NCBI GenBank assembly: GCA_964036275.1
Contig: OZ038436.1
Span: forward strand, 4,744,936 to 4,808,935
DNA from: Litoditis marina
Taxonomy: Eukaryota > Nematoda > Chromadorea > Rhabditida > Rhabditidae
Direction: 5' to 3'
Length of the DNA stretch: 64,000 bases
Shown here: one piece after another, positions 46,401 to 57,300 of the stretch
Numbering within the stretch: position 1 is the first letter of the stretch
Layout: the number at the start of each line of letters is the position of its first letter
Notes under the pieces: generated by a model
What the model was told of the DNA's origin: nothing
The model's database searches: none
Seen by the model: the letters and a program-made list of their open reading frames with translations, nothing else
Program-made: the position numbers and the translations under genes

Positions 46401-49400
46401 AAGACTAAAAACATGTTTCAAACTGTCAGGTGTCCGACCCTCTGAGAAAACCCAAAACCGTCTTGAATCAGGGTCGAAACGGTTTTGAGTAGATCTCCTA
46501 CTGAGCACATTGACGTAACTATGCCACCATCCAGAAGGTTTGCAATTTGTTGAGAGTACTTTTTGTTCAAAAACCTTCAAAAAATATACTTTTAATCATT
46601 TCTCAGCGTTGTCTCCCAACACGTTTACAACGGTTCCATCTTATAGAAATTCGTAACTGAATGTTTTGAGCACCACAAGAAAAAATAAGTTAACTTCATT
46701 ACTTTTTCTTTTCCAGCGTCGTTCCCCGCGACTTATCTTTCTGACAGCCATGATGATGTATATTATCTCTTCACTTTCTACTCCATTCTTGGCCGATCAT
46801 TTCGGTTTCAAAGCTGTGTTTCTAAGTAGAGCCTTGATGGGACTCGGAGAGGTTGGCGAATTCATATTTTTCATACATTCGGTCAACTGCACAGTCACGT
46901 GACACATGTTAAACACAGCAGAAATTAGAAACGTGCAATCATAAAGTGCACGATTCCTCATTAGAATGCTAAGTTTGTTTTACCTGAGAATTCAATTTAC
47001 TCCTAGTACAACACATTTGGTTTTTTTCTCTTTCACATGGCTCCGTTACCAGGCGGTCGTTATCATAAATTTCAGTATATTATGTTTTTATGCTGATTTA
47101 CATTATTACCATTTCACGTTGTGTCGTTTCGAGTTAGTGATAATCTAAATTCAACATGTAACAATCGTCTGTGCATTGTGATATATATTTTGAAACACTT
47201 AATCAGATAAGTATTTTTACAGTTTCTAGAGCCGGTGCGAAGGGAGTGTGTCTTTGGGAAACATACGGACAGGATGTTTCCCAGTTTAACTAACGTACTG
47301 AAATGTTCCAGGGAGTGGTGATTCCCTGCATAAATGCTCTCATTTCCAATTGGTTTCCTGTGGAGGAGAGAAGTACCGCAATTGCACTATTCACAACAGG
47401 CAACCAACTAGCCGGTAAGTAGGAGTTTTCTTTGATTTTAAATTTTTTCATTCATTTACTTCACCTCACTTCATTCACTGCTTATTCTTTTATCTAATAT
47501 CGAACACATCTCTTATCAAATGGTAAAAGTTATATAAGTTTTATTAGTTCAATATAATTGTGTTTGAATGAATGCGAATAATGTCAAGTTTTATAATCTA
47601 AAACTATACGGGCTTCAAACCTATTGTACTTATTGGCTACAGGTAAGTTCGGTTGTGGTTTCGCGAAACCACAACACTCAGTCTCGAGTTACTAGAAGTT
47701 GGAACAAATAGGGTGAAGACAATATAGTGATGAATATAAAAAATCAACTCTTTCACACAAAATTTAATATTTTTGGCGAAAAAGGTTGTAATTGTTGTTG
47801 TCCACCGGCATATATTTTCACAGGAGCCATAGGCAACCCGGTGGCTGCGATTATGTGTGCTTCTAAGTGGAAATGGCCAGCTATTTTCTACGCTTGTGGC
47901 GAGTTTCATATCTTGAACCATATACTGTTAGTCAATTGTACAGTCTCGTGAAACATGTTGAACACACGGAACTAAGAAACGTGCAATGACAAAGTGCACG
48001 ATGCCTCATTAGAATGCTTACTTTACGTGACTATTCAATTTACTTCTAGTATAGATCTTGCCTGCATTTGTGGACAATTAATAGCTGTAGTCTGATATCT
48101 GACCTACACAGCAAAATAATAGTTCTCCGAGAGAATCGCCCGATCAAACTACAAAACAACATTCATTGCTCTTTGGATATTCATACATTCACTCGTCGTT
48201 ACTTCAACTTGAAGATGATAGTGGCTTTTATTCAGAGAAAAGTTATTTGTTCGAAACACGACTATAGTCGCTGCCAACGAAAAGGCGGGAGAGTATAGTC
48301 GCTGTTTTTCCCATAAAGACAGCAGAGGGCTCGATTGATTAAGCGATGCGGGGCGAGCGGTCGTTGATTATTTGCCAACAGGCGAGAGAGTGTGTAGATC
48401 AATGATACGCAGACTGGCTGGCTTCTCGCCAAACCCCGCCCCATACCGAATCGATGGTACGATGTCCACAACGGTTTGACCAAACCTATACTGTATCATC
48501 CTTTTTTCGCTGTATACGGTCACATGTCCGCGATTCCAAACTTTGTCGATAATGTACGCTCGTAGCGCAGTGGTTAGCGTGTTGCTACTAATGGGTTGCT
48601 CGCAAGTTCGATTCTGGTGAGAAACAAAACTTTATAAATTTGGCACCGCCCATATGTCAGTCGATTTACCTTTTGTTCAGCTATTCTCGGTGGAATTTGG
48701 AGTGTTCTGTGGACGTTCGCTTCATCTGACGATCCTTCAGAATGTAAATTCATGACACACAGAGAACGAGAGTATTTGGCAGAAAAAGTGGTCACCACAC
48801 ACAGAAAAACACAGGTTCGTCTTCATAATAATCTTTCTTTTACGGCAACTATTCAAGCCGTCTATCACTTTATTCATAGAATCACACATTTTACATAATA
48901 CACCGTAGAAAGACTGTCCGTAAGGGGGGGGGGGGGGGGGGTGGAGATAGCCATGAAGATACCGCGCCGAGTGGGATCGAACCCTGGCCTGTGGCGCGAC
49001 AGCCGAACGCTAACCACTTGACCACTCGGTCCTTTGTAGGGCGAGACCGAATATTTGATGTAGTTTGATCTCAATGTACTTCATGACGAACTTTGACAGA
49101 AAACGACGGGACCAAGCTACAAAAACAGCGGGATAGAGCGACAAATACCGTATATACCAAATACAAATACCATGTCTTCAATTCCGAAGATTGTAAGATA
49201 TGACTCTTGTAGCGTAGTGGTTGGCACCCAGCTACGAATTTTTCGCTCATAAGTTCGATTCCGGCAAGAGACGAAAATTTATAAATTTGCCATACCCTAT
49301 AGGTTTGCCTTTTTTATGTTTGTCAAGTTTCACTATACATTCTCCCTTCTCTTGAGTTTCTTTGTTTTTGTGAATACCAAATAATTTAGAGCCATGTGAT

Positions 49401-52400
49401 CGGTAATTTTTTCAATAACTTGTCAAGAAAAAATAGAAGTATGTTTTATTCCAGAAAAAACGAAACATTCCCTACAAGAGAGTGCTGACCTCTCTACCTT
49501 TTTTGGCTCAATTCCAAAGTGGAATGGTCATACACATCATTATCGCTTTTCTCCATATATATTTGGCCACATATCTGAAAGACGTGTTGCGCCTGGGAGT
49601 AGTTGCGGTAAGTGTTTCACGAACTATTTATATAGGAGACAGAACTCGGAGACACGATAAATTGTTGTAATGTGGTTCGAGCACACAAACATACAAGTAC
49701 AGTCATGCGAAATTGAAAGTCATTAAAATAAAAGTCATTTAAATCGAGATTTAAAAAGAGAAGAAAATAACGAATGGTCTAGAAGTAGTAGCGGTGAGTG
49801 TTTCATGAATAGTATATATACGGAACGGTAAAAAGGGTAACTTGGTTTGATCCAAATTCAAAAACACAAAAAACTTGAATTAAAAAGATTTCAGTTGACA
49901 ATGTGTAACTGCCTCGACGTTTGCAAACGGGGACAACATGAAATATCTTACACCAAGTTTTGCGATTTGTCTACACTTTTGCCAGGGATAAAAAATAGTG
50001 ATGAACGTATTTTCTTCGAGCTTATCGAAATTTCGTCAGTTTATTTATTGAACGAGTAGTTGTGAACACAGATATCAAATAGGGATGTTGTAAGTTCGAT
50101 TCGTACCGGAATGTGTATTTAGGTGTAGGTTTTTTGAATAAAATGGGGTGAACTCTATATGTAACCGGGGTTTCTGGCGTTTTTGGTAACCAATTTTTAG
50201 GTTACCTCAATAGGTAACCGGTTGGTAATATGATATGGGTTTTTACCTACAGTTCGGACGGTAACCTGTGAGTCAACCTGAAAAAAGGTAACAAAAAAAA
50301 CACGGTTATAGAGTTGGCCATAACATGATTGTTTCAGAACGGAGCATTTATTGCCATTCCAAATATTTTCACTTTTCTCTTTCAAGTTGGTTGGGGAATG
50401 TCTATGGATAAACTGAAGGGAAATAACATTATATCGCCAACGACTGCTGTGAAAATATCCCAGTCTTGTGGTAGGCTCACTTCAATGTTTCACTCTCTAA
50501 ACATATTCCATAGAGAACAGGCATATTCGATGTTCTCAAACATGTGAACAACAAATGTTTCTCAAAGTCAGAATAGATCAAAATTGAAATCTATTATATT
50601 CAGAAAAAGGGTTGAAACGATAATCGATAGGAATGTTTTAAAAAAAAGCTCAACGATAAATTATACGGACAATTTACAAACAGGAAACCGTAGTAAGTTC
50701 ACTGCTTTACTACATGGAAGCAGTATAAGAGAAGAAATAGGTTAATAGTTTGTATAGAACAAGATTACTAAATTGCTGGGTACACTGTATTCTGTAAAGA
50801 CTATTTGAGTATTACCTGCACACCACCCTGACTTATAGTCAAAATTGTTTCTTTATTGTTAGAACCTAAATCATTGAATAGCTTTCTGGACGAAAATTAT
50901 GTCAAGTGGACACGTTGTACACAGAACATGCGGATTTAATCAAGTCTGTAAGTTGGGAACCATGACTCTGACTCACTATTTTCAACTCTCGTCCCTATTT
51001 TAACACAGTTCAATGTTTCAGCCAATCTTGGCCTGGGTGTCGGTCTGCTTTCGCTTGCCTTTTTCGTCGACTGTTCGACACCTGGGTTGGCTCTCGTCGT
51101 ATTCTGCATAATGTGAGATATTTTCCTCTGTGCTTTCTGTGGATATGTAGTTTGATCTTTCATACACGTCCATTGTTTCGAACTACAACTAAATCATTTG
51201 TTGCACAGTACATTATTTGAAACACATGTTAATGACCCGTCTTTTCACTGAAGTGAGACGTCGAACTCAAATCACTTCCGGAACATTTTCAGTAATATTC
51301 ATGAGGGGTCTTCATGAAGTACATGTTAGTATAAGGTGTTGTTACTAAACTCCAATGTTTTGCGACGTATTGATTGATTGATTGATTGATTTACATGCAA
51401 GCATGTGAGATACATAGAGAGAACGAAAAATGAATAAAAACCAACTGAATTTGAGCAATATGAAAACACGAATCGAAACATGGTGAACAGTAAGGTGAAC
51501 ATTGAATGAGCATATATATGACTACAGTACAACGATCGACACTTCAATGGGGTTTTGACTAATAAACATAGTAAGGTCAGTTACAAGTGCTTTTCCGAAA
51601 AATATTTCTTGCCGCCGCAAGAGAACTCGGAATATTTTTGTTCTTGCATAAAGTACATGTTAGTATAAGGTGTTGTTACTAAACTCCAATGTTTTTGCGA
51701 CGTATATATAAATGATCGGTGAAAATGAAGCGCACTCACGATGTGGAATGCGTTTTTACTATTATGTTTGAGCCAAATATAATGTAAATATAATATACTT
51801 TCAAGATTCCATATTTGCCAATGTTTAGTCATATTAAGTTAGGGTGTTTGTAATTTTCGTGAAGATGAACTTCACACTGTAATACAAAGCAGGTTTGGTC
51901 ATTGTTTTATTTATATACTACATGTATAAAATATAAATACCCTATTTAGGTATGCGATGATGAGTACATTCACAAGTGGGGTCTACACCTCTCTGCTATC
52001 TCTGGCGCCTCCCTTCACAGCCACTCTCTCGTCCATTTCTATGTTCGGAAATCTGCTGGGAAGACTGTCCACCCCGTTTATAGTGGGGATGCTGAAACAC
52101 TCGGTTGGTTTATAGTTTCCATGAAATATTATTGGAAACGTTTAATGGAAATATATCGGTTTTGAAATGATTTTAAAATAGTATTTCGATCAACAAAGAC
52201 ATCATTTGATAACCAACTGCGGGGGAAGTACACGTTGAGCAGGTGAGATAGTATGAGTCAAACATACGTAGATGCCCCATATTTAAACTGATGTTGTAGA
52301 TTCAAACCTACAGTGTTGACAAGATTTTCATGCTTCCTAAATATTTTTTTCTGTATTTAGGGAACGGAGGCCGAGTGGCGTACTATTTTCTGTCTTTTCG

Positions 52401-53065
52401 CTTCATTTTCTCTCATCTCTGGACTGATTTCGTCGTATTTGCATCAGGTATCTACATTTGTTCTTGATACCTTGAAGCAGGACGATTGTGTGGACCAATC
52501 CCGTGTCAACGGTCCTTTAAACTGCAATTGGAAAATGTATTGCAGTTCAAAGGACTGAAGCATTGCACCACATAATCGTCTTTCGTTAATTAATGGTGCA
52601 ATTTACCACGGAACAGAAACGAAAAAATGCTGTTTTCAAGTAGTTTAAAATGCCTGGAGGAAAAAACTTTAGTAAACAAATTCATTCGAGAAAAAAAAGT
52701 TTGATACTTATGAGCCATTTAGAATCGGAATCGGAAAGTTTGCGTTCACAGTGAAAGTTATACAAGAACTTTTGAAAAAAAATTGTTTTAATGTTTTTTT
52801 TGAATAATTCATTCCGCGGTGTATACTCTGTATACTGATCTCTTACACGCTGTACGTGGGTCTGTTAGATGTTGTGAACATAGAAACCGAAGAGAATCAA
52901 ACGAAATTACTTTTCCACCGTCCTAGAGCTATATAAAGTCCATGTTTCATGTTCCTAATAAATACTGACCATTGTTCAGGTGAGGTGCAGGAATGGGGCA
53001 GAGAGGTCTCGGAAAGTGAGGATGGTCTCGTCGAAATGCGAGGAGAGAAAACGGACAGGGATTGA
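43469..53065 (+). CDS. SLC17-family major-facilitator anion transporter
   Basis: SLC17 proteins carry organic anions, phosphate or sialic acid, or load glutamate into vesicles, with 12 TM helices. Exons: 43469-43591 (TM1 end, RMQLGIAMTCMVNSTAV), 45101-45176 (loop, weak), 45274-45372 (TM2, FSGTFWGALVVCLPAM), 46717-46851 (ADHFGFKAVFLSRALMGLGE), 47312-47414 (GVVIPCINALISNWFPVEER), 47824-47898, 48681-48814, 49455-49607 (YLKDVLRLG), 50338-50470, 51022-51112, 51950-52103, 52361-52447, 52985-53065. The GLGEG-type motif and the N-W-F-P-x-x-E-R segment are SLC17 hallmarks. Phases join cleanly from 45274 to the stop at 53063-53065. The 47898/48681 intron uses a GC donor. The 5' part is unsolved: an in-frame stop lies just before ATG 43469, and phases from 43591 to 45101 do not match without another exon (43759-43814 is a candidate). 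The last acceptor could also lie at 52981, which would give a GEVQEW start. Substrate cannot be inferred. Confidence 0.85.
43923..44145. repeat. GGTTAAC-word foldback element, copy 2
   Basis: GGCCAATTCCACAAGGAACC and AAGAATTGGCC enclose GGTAACC/GGTTACC words. A related, more diverged unit lies near 50160-50320 (ends in GTTGGCC). Confidence 0.65.
44656..44875. mobile_element. TA-target MITE (TAGTTCACACATTTCC family), inverted copy
   Basis: 220 bp, inverse of 41392-41624. It carries TA on the left and TG on the right. It lies in the 5' part of the SLC17 gene. Confidence 0.78.
46201..46716 (+). repeat. Duplicated intron end and splice acceptor (SLC17)
   Basis: TTTTTCAGCGTCGTTCCCCG at 46211 and a weaker CTCAGCGTTGTCTCCC at 46604 copy the true acceptor and exon start at 46711. 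A 90-bp stretch (TTTCGAGGTTGCACATAATA) is also repeated at 46030 and 46308. These are decoy acceptors made by local tandem duplication. Confidence 0.7.
46877..46995. repeat. Inverted-repeat MITE, GTCAATTGTACAGTCACGTGA family, copy 2
   Basis: Same ends and core as 2708-2822, in the SLC17 intron after the exon ending at 46851. Confidence 0.65.
47932..48048. repeat. Inverted-repeat MITE, GTCAATTGTACAGTCACGTGA family, copy 3
   Basis: Same family, in the GC-AG intron of the SLC17 gene. Its left end reads GTCAATTGTACAGTC. Confidence 0.65.
48556..48690 (+). repeat. tRNA-derived SINE
   Basis: A box CGTAGCGCAGTGGTTAGCG and B box AAGTTCGATTCTGG are followed by GAGAAACAAAACTTTATAA, the same tail as 49204-49320. 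It overlaps the acceptor region of the SLC17 exon at 48681. Confidence 0.65.
48967..49029 (-). repeat. tRNA-derived sequence
   Basis: On the minus strand CCGAGTG and CACTCGG pair perfectly over 7 bp, with A box GTCAAGTGGTTAGCG and B box GGGTTCGATCCC. The anticodon stem is imperfect and the 63-nt span is too short for a normal tRNA, so it is called tRNA-derived. Confidence 0.5.
49204..49320 (+). repeat. tRNA-derived SINE
   Basis: The ends CTCTTGT and CAAGAG can pair. A box TAGCGTAGTGGTTGG, B box AAGTTCGATTCCGG, then GAGACGAAAATTTATAAATTTG as at 48556. The anticodon stem does not form. Confidence 0.65.
52476..52585. mobile_element. TTAA-target hairpin MITE, degenerate copy D
   Basis: 110 bp, with TTGA on the left and TTAA on the right. 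It lies in the last SLC17 intron. Several bases are lost from the right arm. Confidence 0.75.
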
Positions 53066-53984
53066 ATATAACTACATGAACATAATGATAATAATGATAG
53101 TACATATTTAATTGAGTGTATTTATTAAAACATACATACCTCTGTCAGTAGGACTTTTGGATGTTATAGGCTTGTGCCGTACTTATTCACGTTAGTATAC
53201 TCTGAAAACTGCTGTCGATAACGACACCTAACTTTCCAGACTTGAAACCGTTTTTAAGGTATAAATAGAAACATACATTGGAACCTTTCAAAAAAGAACG
53301 GATGGTAGGTTTGAAAACTTGTCAACGATCTTTGAAGAAACGCCGACTCGTCTGAAATATACTTCACCGACATACGTGAAAAGTCATGGGCCTGTCAGGT
53401 TCGTTTCGTAGCCGAAATCACTATATTAGAGCCTAATAGGGACGCGTAGAGTGACATTTTTGGTCTAATATACTAAATTTAGTTCATTTTCCTGGCTCAC
53501 CCTAGCGTACTTCTAGAAAAAAAGAAGAACATTTAGAGAAGTGCAACACAATTGCACTAAACATGATAAACGCGTGGTTGATATCAGATTCGCGACCCTT
53601 TTAGGGCCTTTTGGGCCCGCGCTAACTCGATCACCCAAAATCTTCCTTTCAGGGCCCAAAAGCCCCTTGATCTTTCATCTGAGAAAGAACTTTCACAGAA
53701 TACATTCATCCAGCAATTCCGTAATCTAGTTCTATACTAACTTATGATCAATTGTTCACTTATACTGCATCCATGTAGTAAAAAAGTGAACTTACTACGG
53801 CTCCTTGTTTGTATATAGTGCTCATGTCAGATGTGTAACTCATGGTTGATCATTTTATCAGAACATTACTAATGTTTATCAAACTGTTTAATGAATACAA
53901 GATAATTCAGTTTAGATCACTCCTTACTTTTTGAACCTTAGGGTTTCAATTGTTCGTGCAACGGCTATTGCGTTCTCCTCTGAA
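53066..53984. other. Intergenic DNA downstream of SLC17
   Basis: The SLC17 3' UTR presumably ends here. GGGCCTTTTGGGCCC (53606-53620) and a partly inverted CAGGGCCCAAAAGCCCC (53651) form a possible hairpin. No gene was recognised. Confidence 0.5.
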
Positions 53985-54100
53985 TATCATTTGAGAGTGA
54001 AACATTGAAGTGAACATGAAACATTTAGCACACGACTAGTAGAACTCACAGCAGTCCTTGGCGATATAATGTTATTTCCCTCCAGTTTAGAGAGAAAACG
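53985..54100 (-). pseudogene. SLC17 exon fragment next to the gap
   Basis: Read on the minus strand, this segment repeats the middle of the SLC17 exon 50338-50470 (GNNIISP, then TAV) and then intron sequence like 50480-50505 (TTCACTTCAATGTTTCAC). The 3' end of the exon and its donor are replaced by other sequence. It runs into the N gap. It shows that a second, inverted SLC17 copy or fragment abuts the duplicated Patched locus. Confidence 0.65.
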
Positions 54101-54110
54101 AACACGAATT

Positions 54111-54310
54111 NNNNNNNNNNNNNNNNNNNNNNNNNNNNNNNNNNNNNNNNNNNNNNNNNNNNNNNNNNNNNNNNNNNNNNNNNNNNNNNNNNNNNNNNNN
54201 NNNNNNNNNNNNNNNNNNNNNNNNNNNNNNNNNNNNNNNNNNNNNNNNNNNNNNNNNNNNNNNNNNNNNNNNNNNNNNNNNNNNNNNNNNNNNNNNNNNN
54301 NNNNNNNNNN
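54111..54310. other. Assembly gap, 200 N
   Basis: Exactly 200 undetermined bases, a round number typical of a scaffolding gap of unknown true size. The left flank is an SLC17 fragment and the right flank is intron sequence of Patched copy 2, so the join itself is unverified. Confidence 0.99.
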
Positions 54311-54396
54311 AATCATAGTTTAGCTATCGTTTCAATCAAACATACCTTGGAATACGTTATGCCTAACCTTTTTTATCAATAAAACTATAAACTTAC

Positions 54397-57300
54397 TCAA
54401 ACTCCGAAAATCCGAGCATCAAAATTCCGAGAAGAGTTGAGAAGGCGCCATGGATAACGGGGACAAACACACGGTCGACAGCAGACGAGGTTCGCTCCGG
54501 TCTGCAAAATGTGAAACATTTGGATGCGGAAACGGACAAATTTAAATCATTTCAAAGTTCAATCTCACAAAGCAACAAATACTCAAATTCTACTTCACTC
54601 GGATGTTCCACCTATTTTATAGGCTATCGTCTACTACTCCCATTACGTTCGTTTTGATGCTATCACGATCTACTGCACTCGAATGTTTCACCCAGTTGTA
54701 TATATAGCCACCCACCTTGTTCCCAACGACGTGAGATAAGCGAGAACCACGTGAGCCGTGAATTCAACCCCAATTCCGACAGCCGTGATCAAAGTGACAG
54801 CAGAGACGGGATTCATCTTGATACCAGCCCAGCCGAGGAATCCGGCCAGCTCTATTGTCATGGCTGGAATGGATACACTGTCAAAGTTAAATTACTCGAA
54901 TGTTTCAAGACCTAATAATAAGTAATTTTACAATGACCAAACACTCATTTAGTTTGACAAAAACCCCAAAACAAAACTTGTAGTCAGGTAAGGTAACTGT
55001 TACTATGTGACAACTAATTGATCACATCTGAGAACCAACATAAGAATTGAACCGTTCGAGGGTGCACCTGCACCCAGGCGGCCGGAGAGGCCTCCCCGGG
55101 GCTTGCCCTTCTCCCCTTAGTCGTTATGGAACGGAACTAATTAAAAAAATGAGAAACATAAGAAAAATTCGACAAAAAAACTAACCAACAAGAATGACGA
55201 GAACAGTAGCGGCGGCCCATGGATTGAACAGCAGCACCGAGATGACCACAAACACCGCGAGGGCAATTATGGCAATCGCCTGGAGGAAAAAGGGATTAGA
55301 CACAATTCAATCTAGATATCATCCAAATGTATCCGAATCGAATCCAAGATCCAAGTCAAATCCACTCAACTTTTTCCAAAAATTTTCTGAAAAAAACCTA
55401 CTATTCAGACCATTTATTGGTAACAAACCCATACTACAAGGGAAATGAGTTTCTTGCTGAACCCAACAAAACGTGAACATACTTTGATGACAATCTGATG
55501 AATTCAACAAACCTGCAGCAGATTCCCAGTCAAATGCAGGTATTGTTCCCAGAAGGTGAACGCAATTCCACTGGGGAAATTCGGGAGACCCTGCTCGGTG
55601 AACTTGTCACACACAGATCGAATGTCCTTGATCATATCGATTATGATGGGCGTATCGGTCAACCCAGTCAGATAGAAGGGAATCTGGGAATAGGCCAAGG
55701 GCTCTGCCGGGGGAATCAGGGTACCATTCGGGTCTAGGGACCACTTGGGGGGCGCCGGATAGAATGAGGCCTGCGACACGTAGTACCTGCAAATTGAAGG
55801 ATTCAAAGAAGATCAGGAAAAGATCTGATTTTAAATGACTTCAAACATTACTAATAAAAGATCAAACTAAATAAAGTCAAGTTAACCAGAATCAACTGTC
55901 AGAAAAAGAAAAACTATAATGCTACACTAATCTTATAATTTAAAGGTCCAGAGTGCATAAAAAAGTACAAATGATAAACACCGAATAAAACGTACATCAT
56001 GTTCTCTTGGTTGAACCAGGCTGTCATATAGTTCTGGAATCCATCATAGTTGATTGTTCCACTTTTATCCACCAAGCGAACTTTTCCAACCTGCAAAAAA
56101 AAAAACAGAAATTGCTTGACCTGAACAGATTGCGCAGTTCTCATCGCTGAAACAAACTTATCAACTCGAACACCAAAGAAAACCACAAGAAAATGTCTCC
56201 CTTCCCAACAAAACAACACTAGAACGTAAAGAAATGCCAATTACAATAGTTCAAAAGGAAGAAACAGAAATACACCAGTAAAATTGGAAGAAAAGCCACA
56301 AAAAACACAAAACAATGTTACTGTCTTGTCAATAACAGGCGAATTTGCTTGTTTTATGTTAATTTTCACGTATATCGACCCGAAAAATTTACTATTTGTG
56401 GAAGCCACACCTTGCTTTTATATGATTGTTGAAACATTCGACTCACCCTTCCCTTGCACTCGTATGTCATTCCGTGACTGCATATCATCTGGTATGCAAT
56501 GCGGGCATCGTCAGAGATGTTTCCCACCAAGTTGCCAGTGTCAATGTCGATCCTGAACAAACAGCAATATAGTCACAGAAAACTAAATTCTTATCCCCAT
56601 CCCAACATCTAATGAGGTCATCATACTAGTACATATAAAACACTCCATCTTTCTCTGTTATGCAAATTGTTTTTTTTCATTAAGGAAATTACCTGAAAAT
56701 GAAAACCGTTCATTCCCGACCTCTAATTAAATCATAATATTAGTACACAACACTACTTATACAACTTTTTTGTCTCTCACATCCCTTTTTCACAGAGAAA
56801 AGTTACAATTGGACTGAATAAAGAACTGACAATCCGTTGTCGAGGGCCGCATCGTACTGTTTCTGTACACTGATCAGCCAATCTCTCATCATTTGCAGCC
56901 AATACTTCTCCGATGGTTCTTCCGTCCTCGTCTTGATCACAAACTTCGACGAGGCTGCAAAAGAGACAAGTAATAGGGAACGAGAATATACTCTGTTTCA
57001 CCAATCGATGTCCTTCTACAGTAATCCATCGAATATTCAGAAAGAGTTTTCTGATGAACAATTCATTATTTTGGTTTCAAACTTATTGAATTTGTAGTAG
57101 TTAATGTGCAGAAGACAATATCAAAATTTCAAGAAAATCTAAAAACGCCAATATACCAAACTTTAACCTTGAAGTTTGAGAAGATTACTGTAGAGGGTTA
57201 TAAGTGGGTGAAACGAACTATAACAAGGCTGGAAACTATTATCTTATGGTTGAAAGCTCAAAAATCCACATTCTACAATCAAACAAAACCAAACTGGCTG

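Noticed and set aside
52981..53065. Alternative reading of the SLC17 last exon starting GEVQEW
   Set aside because: It resembles the family's C-terminus, but needs a phase-1 upstream exon that is not seen; the acceptor at 52984 joins in phase 0. Kept as an alternative in the gene entry.
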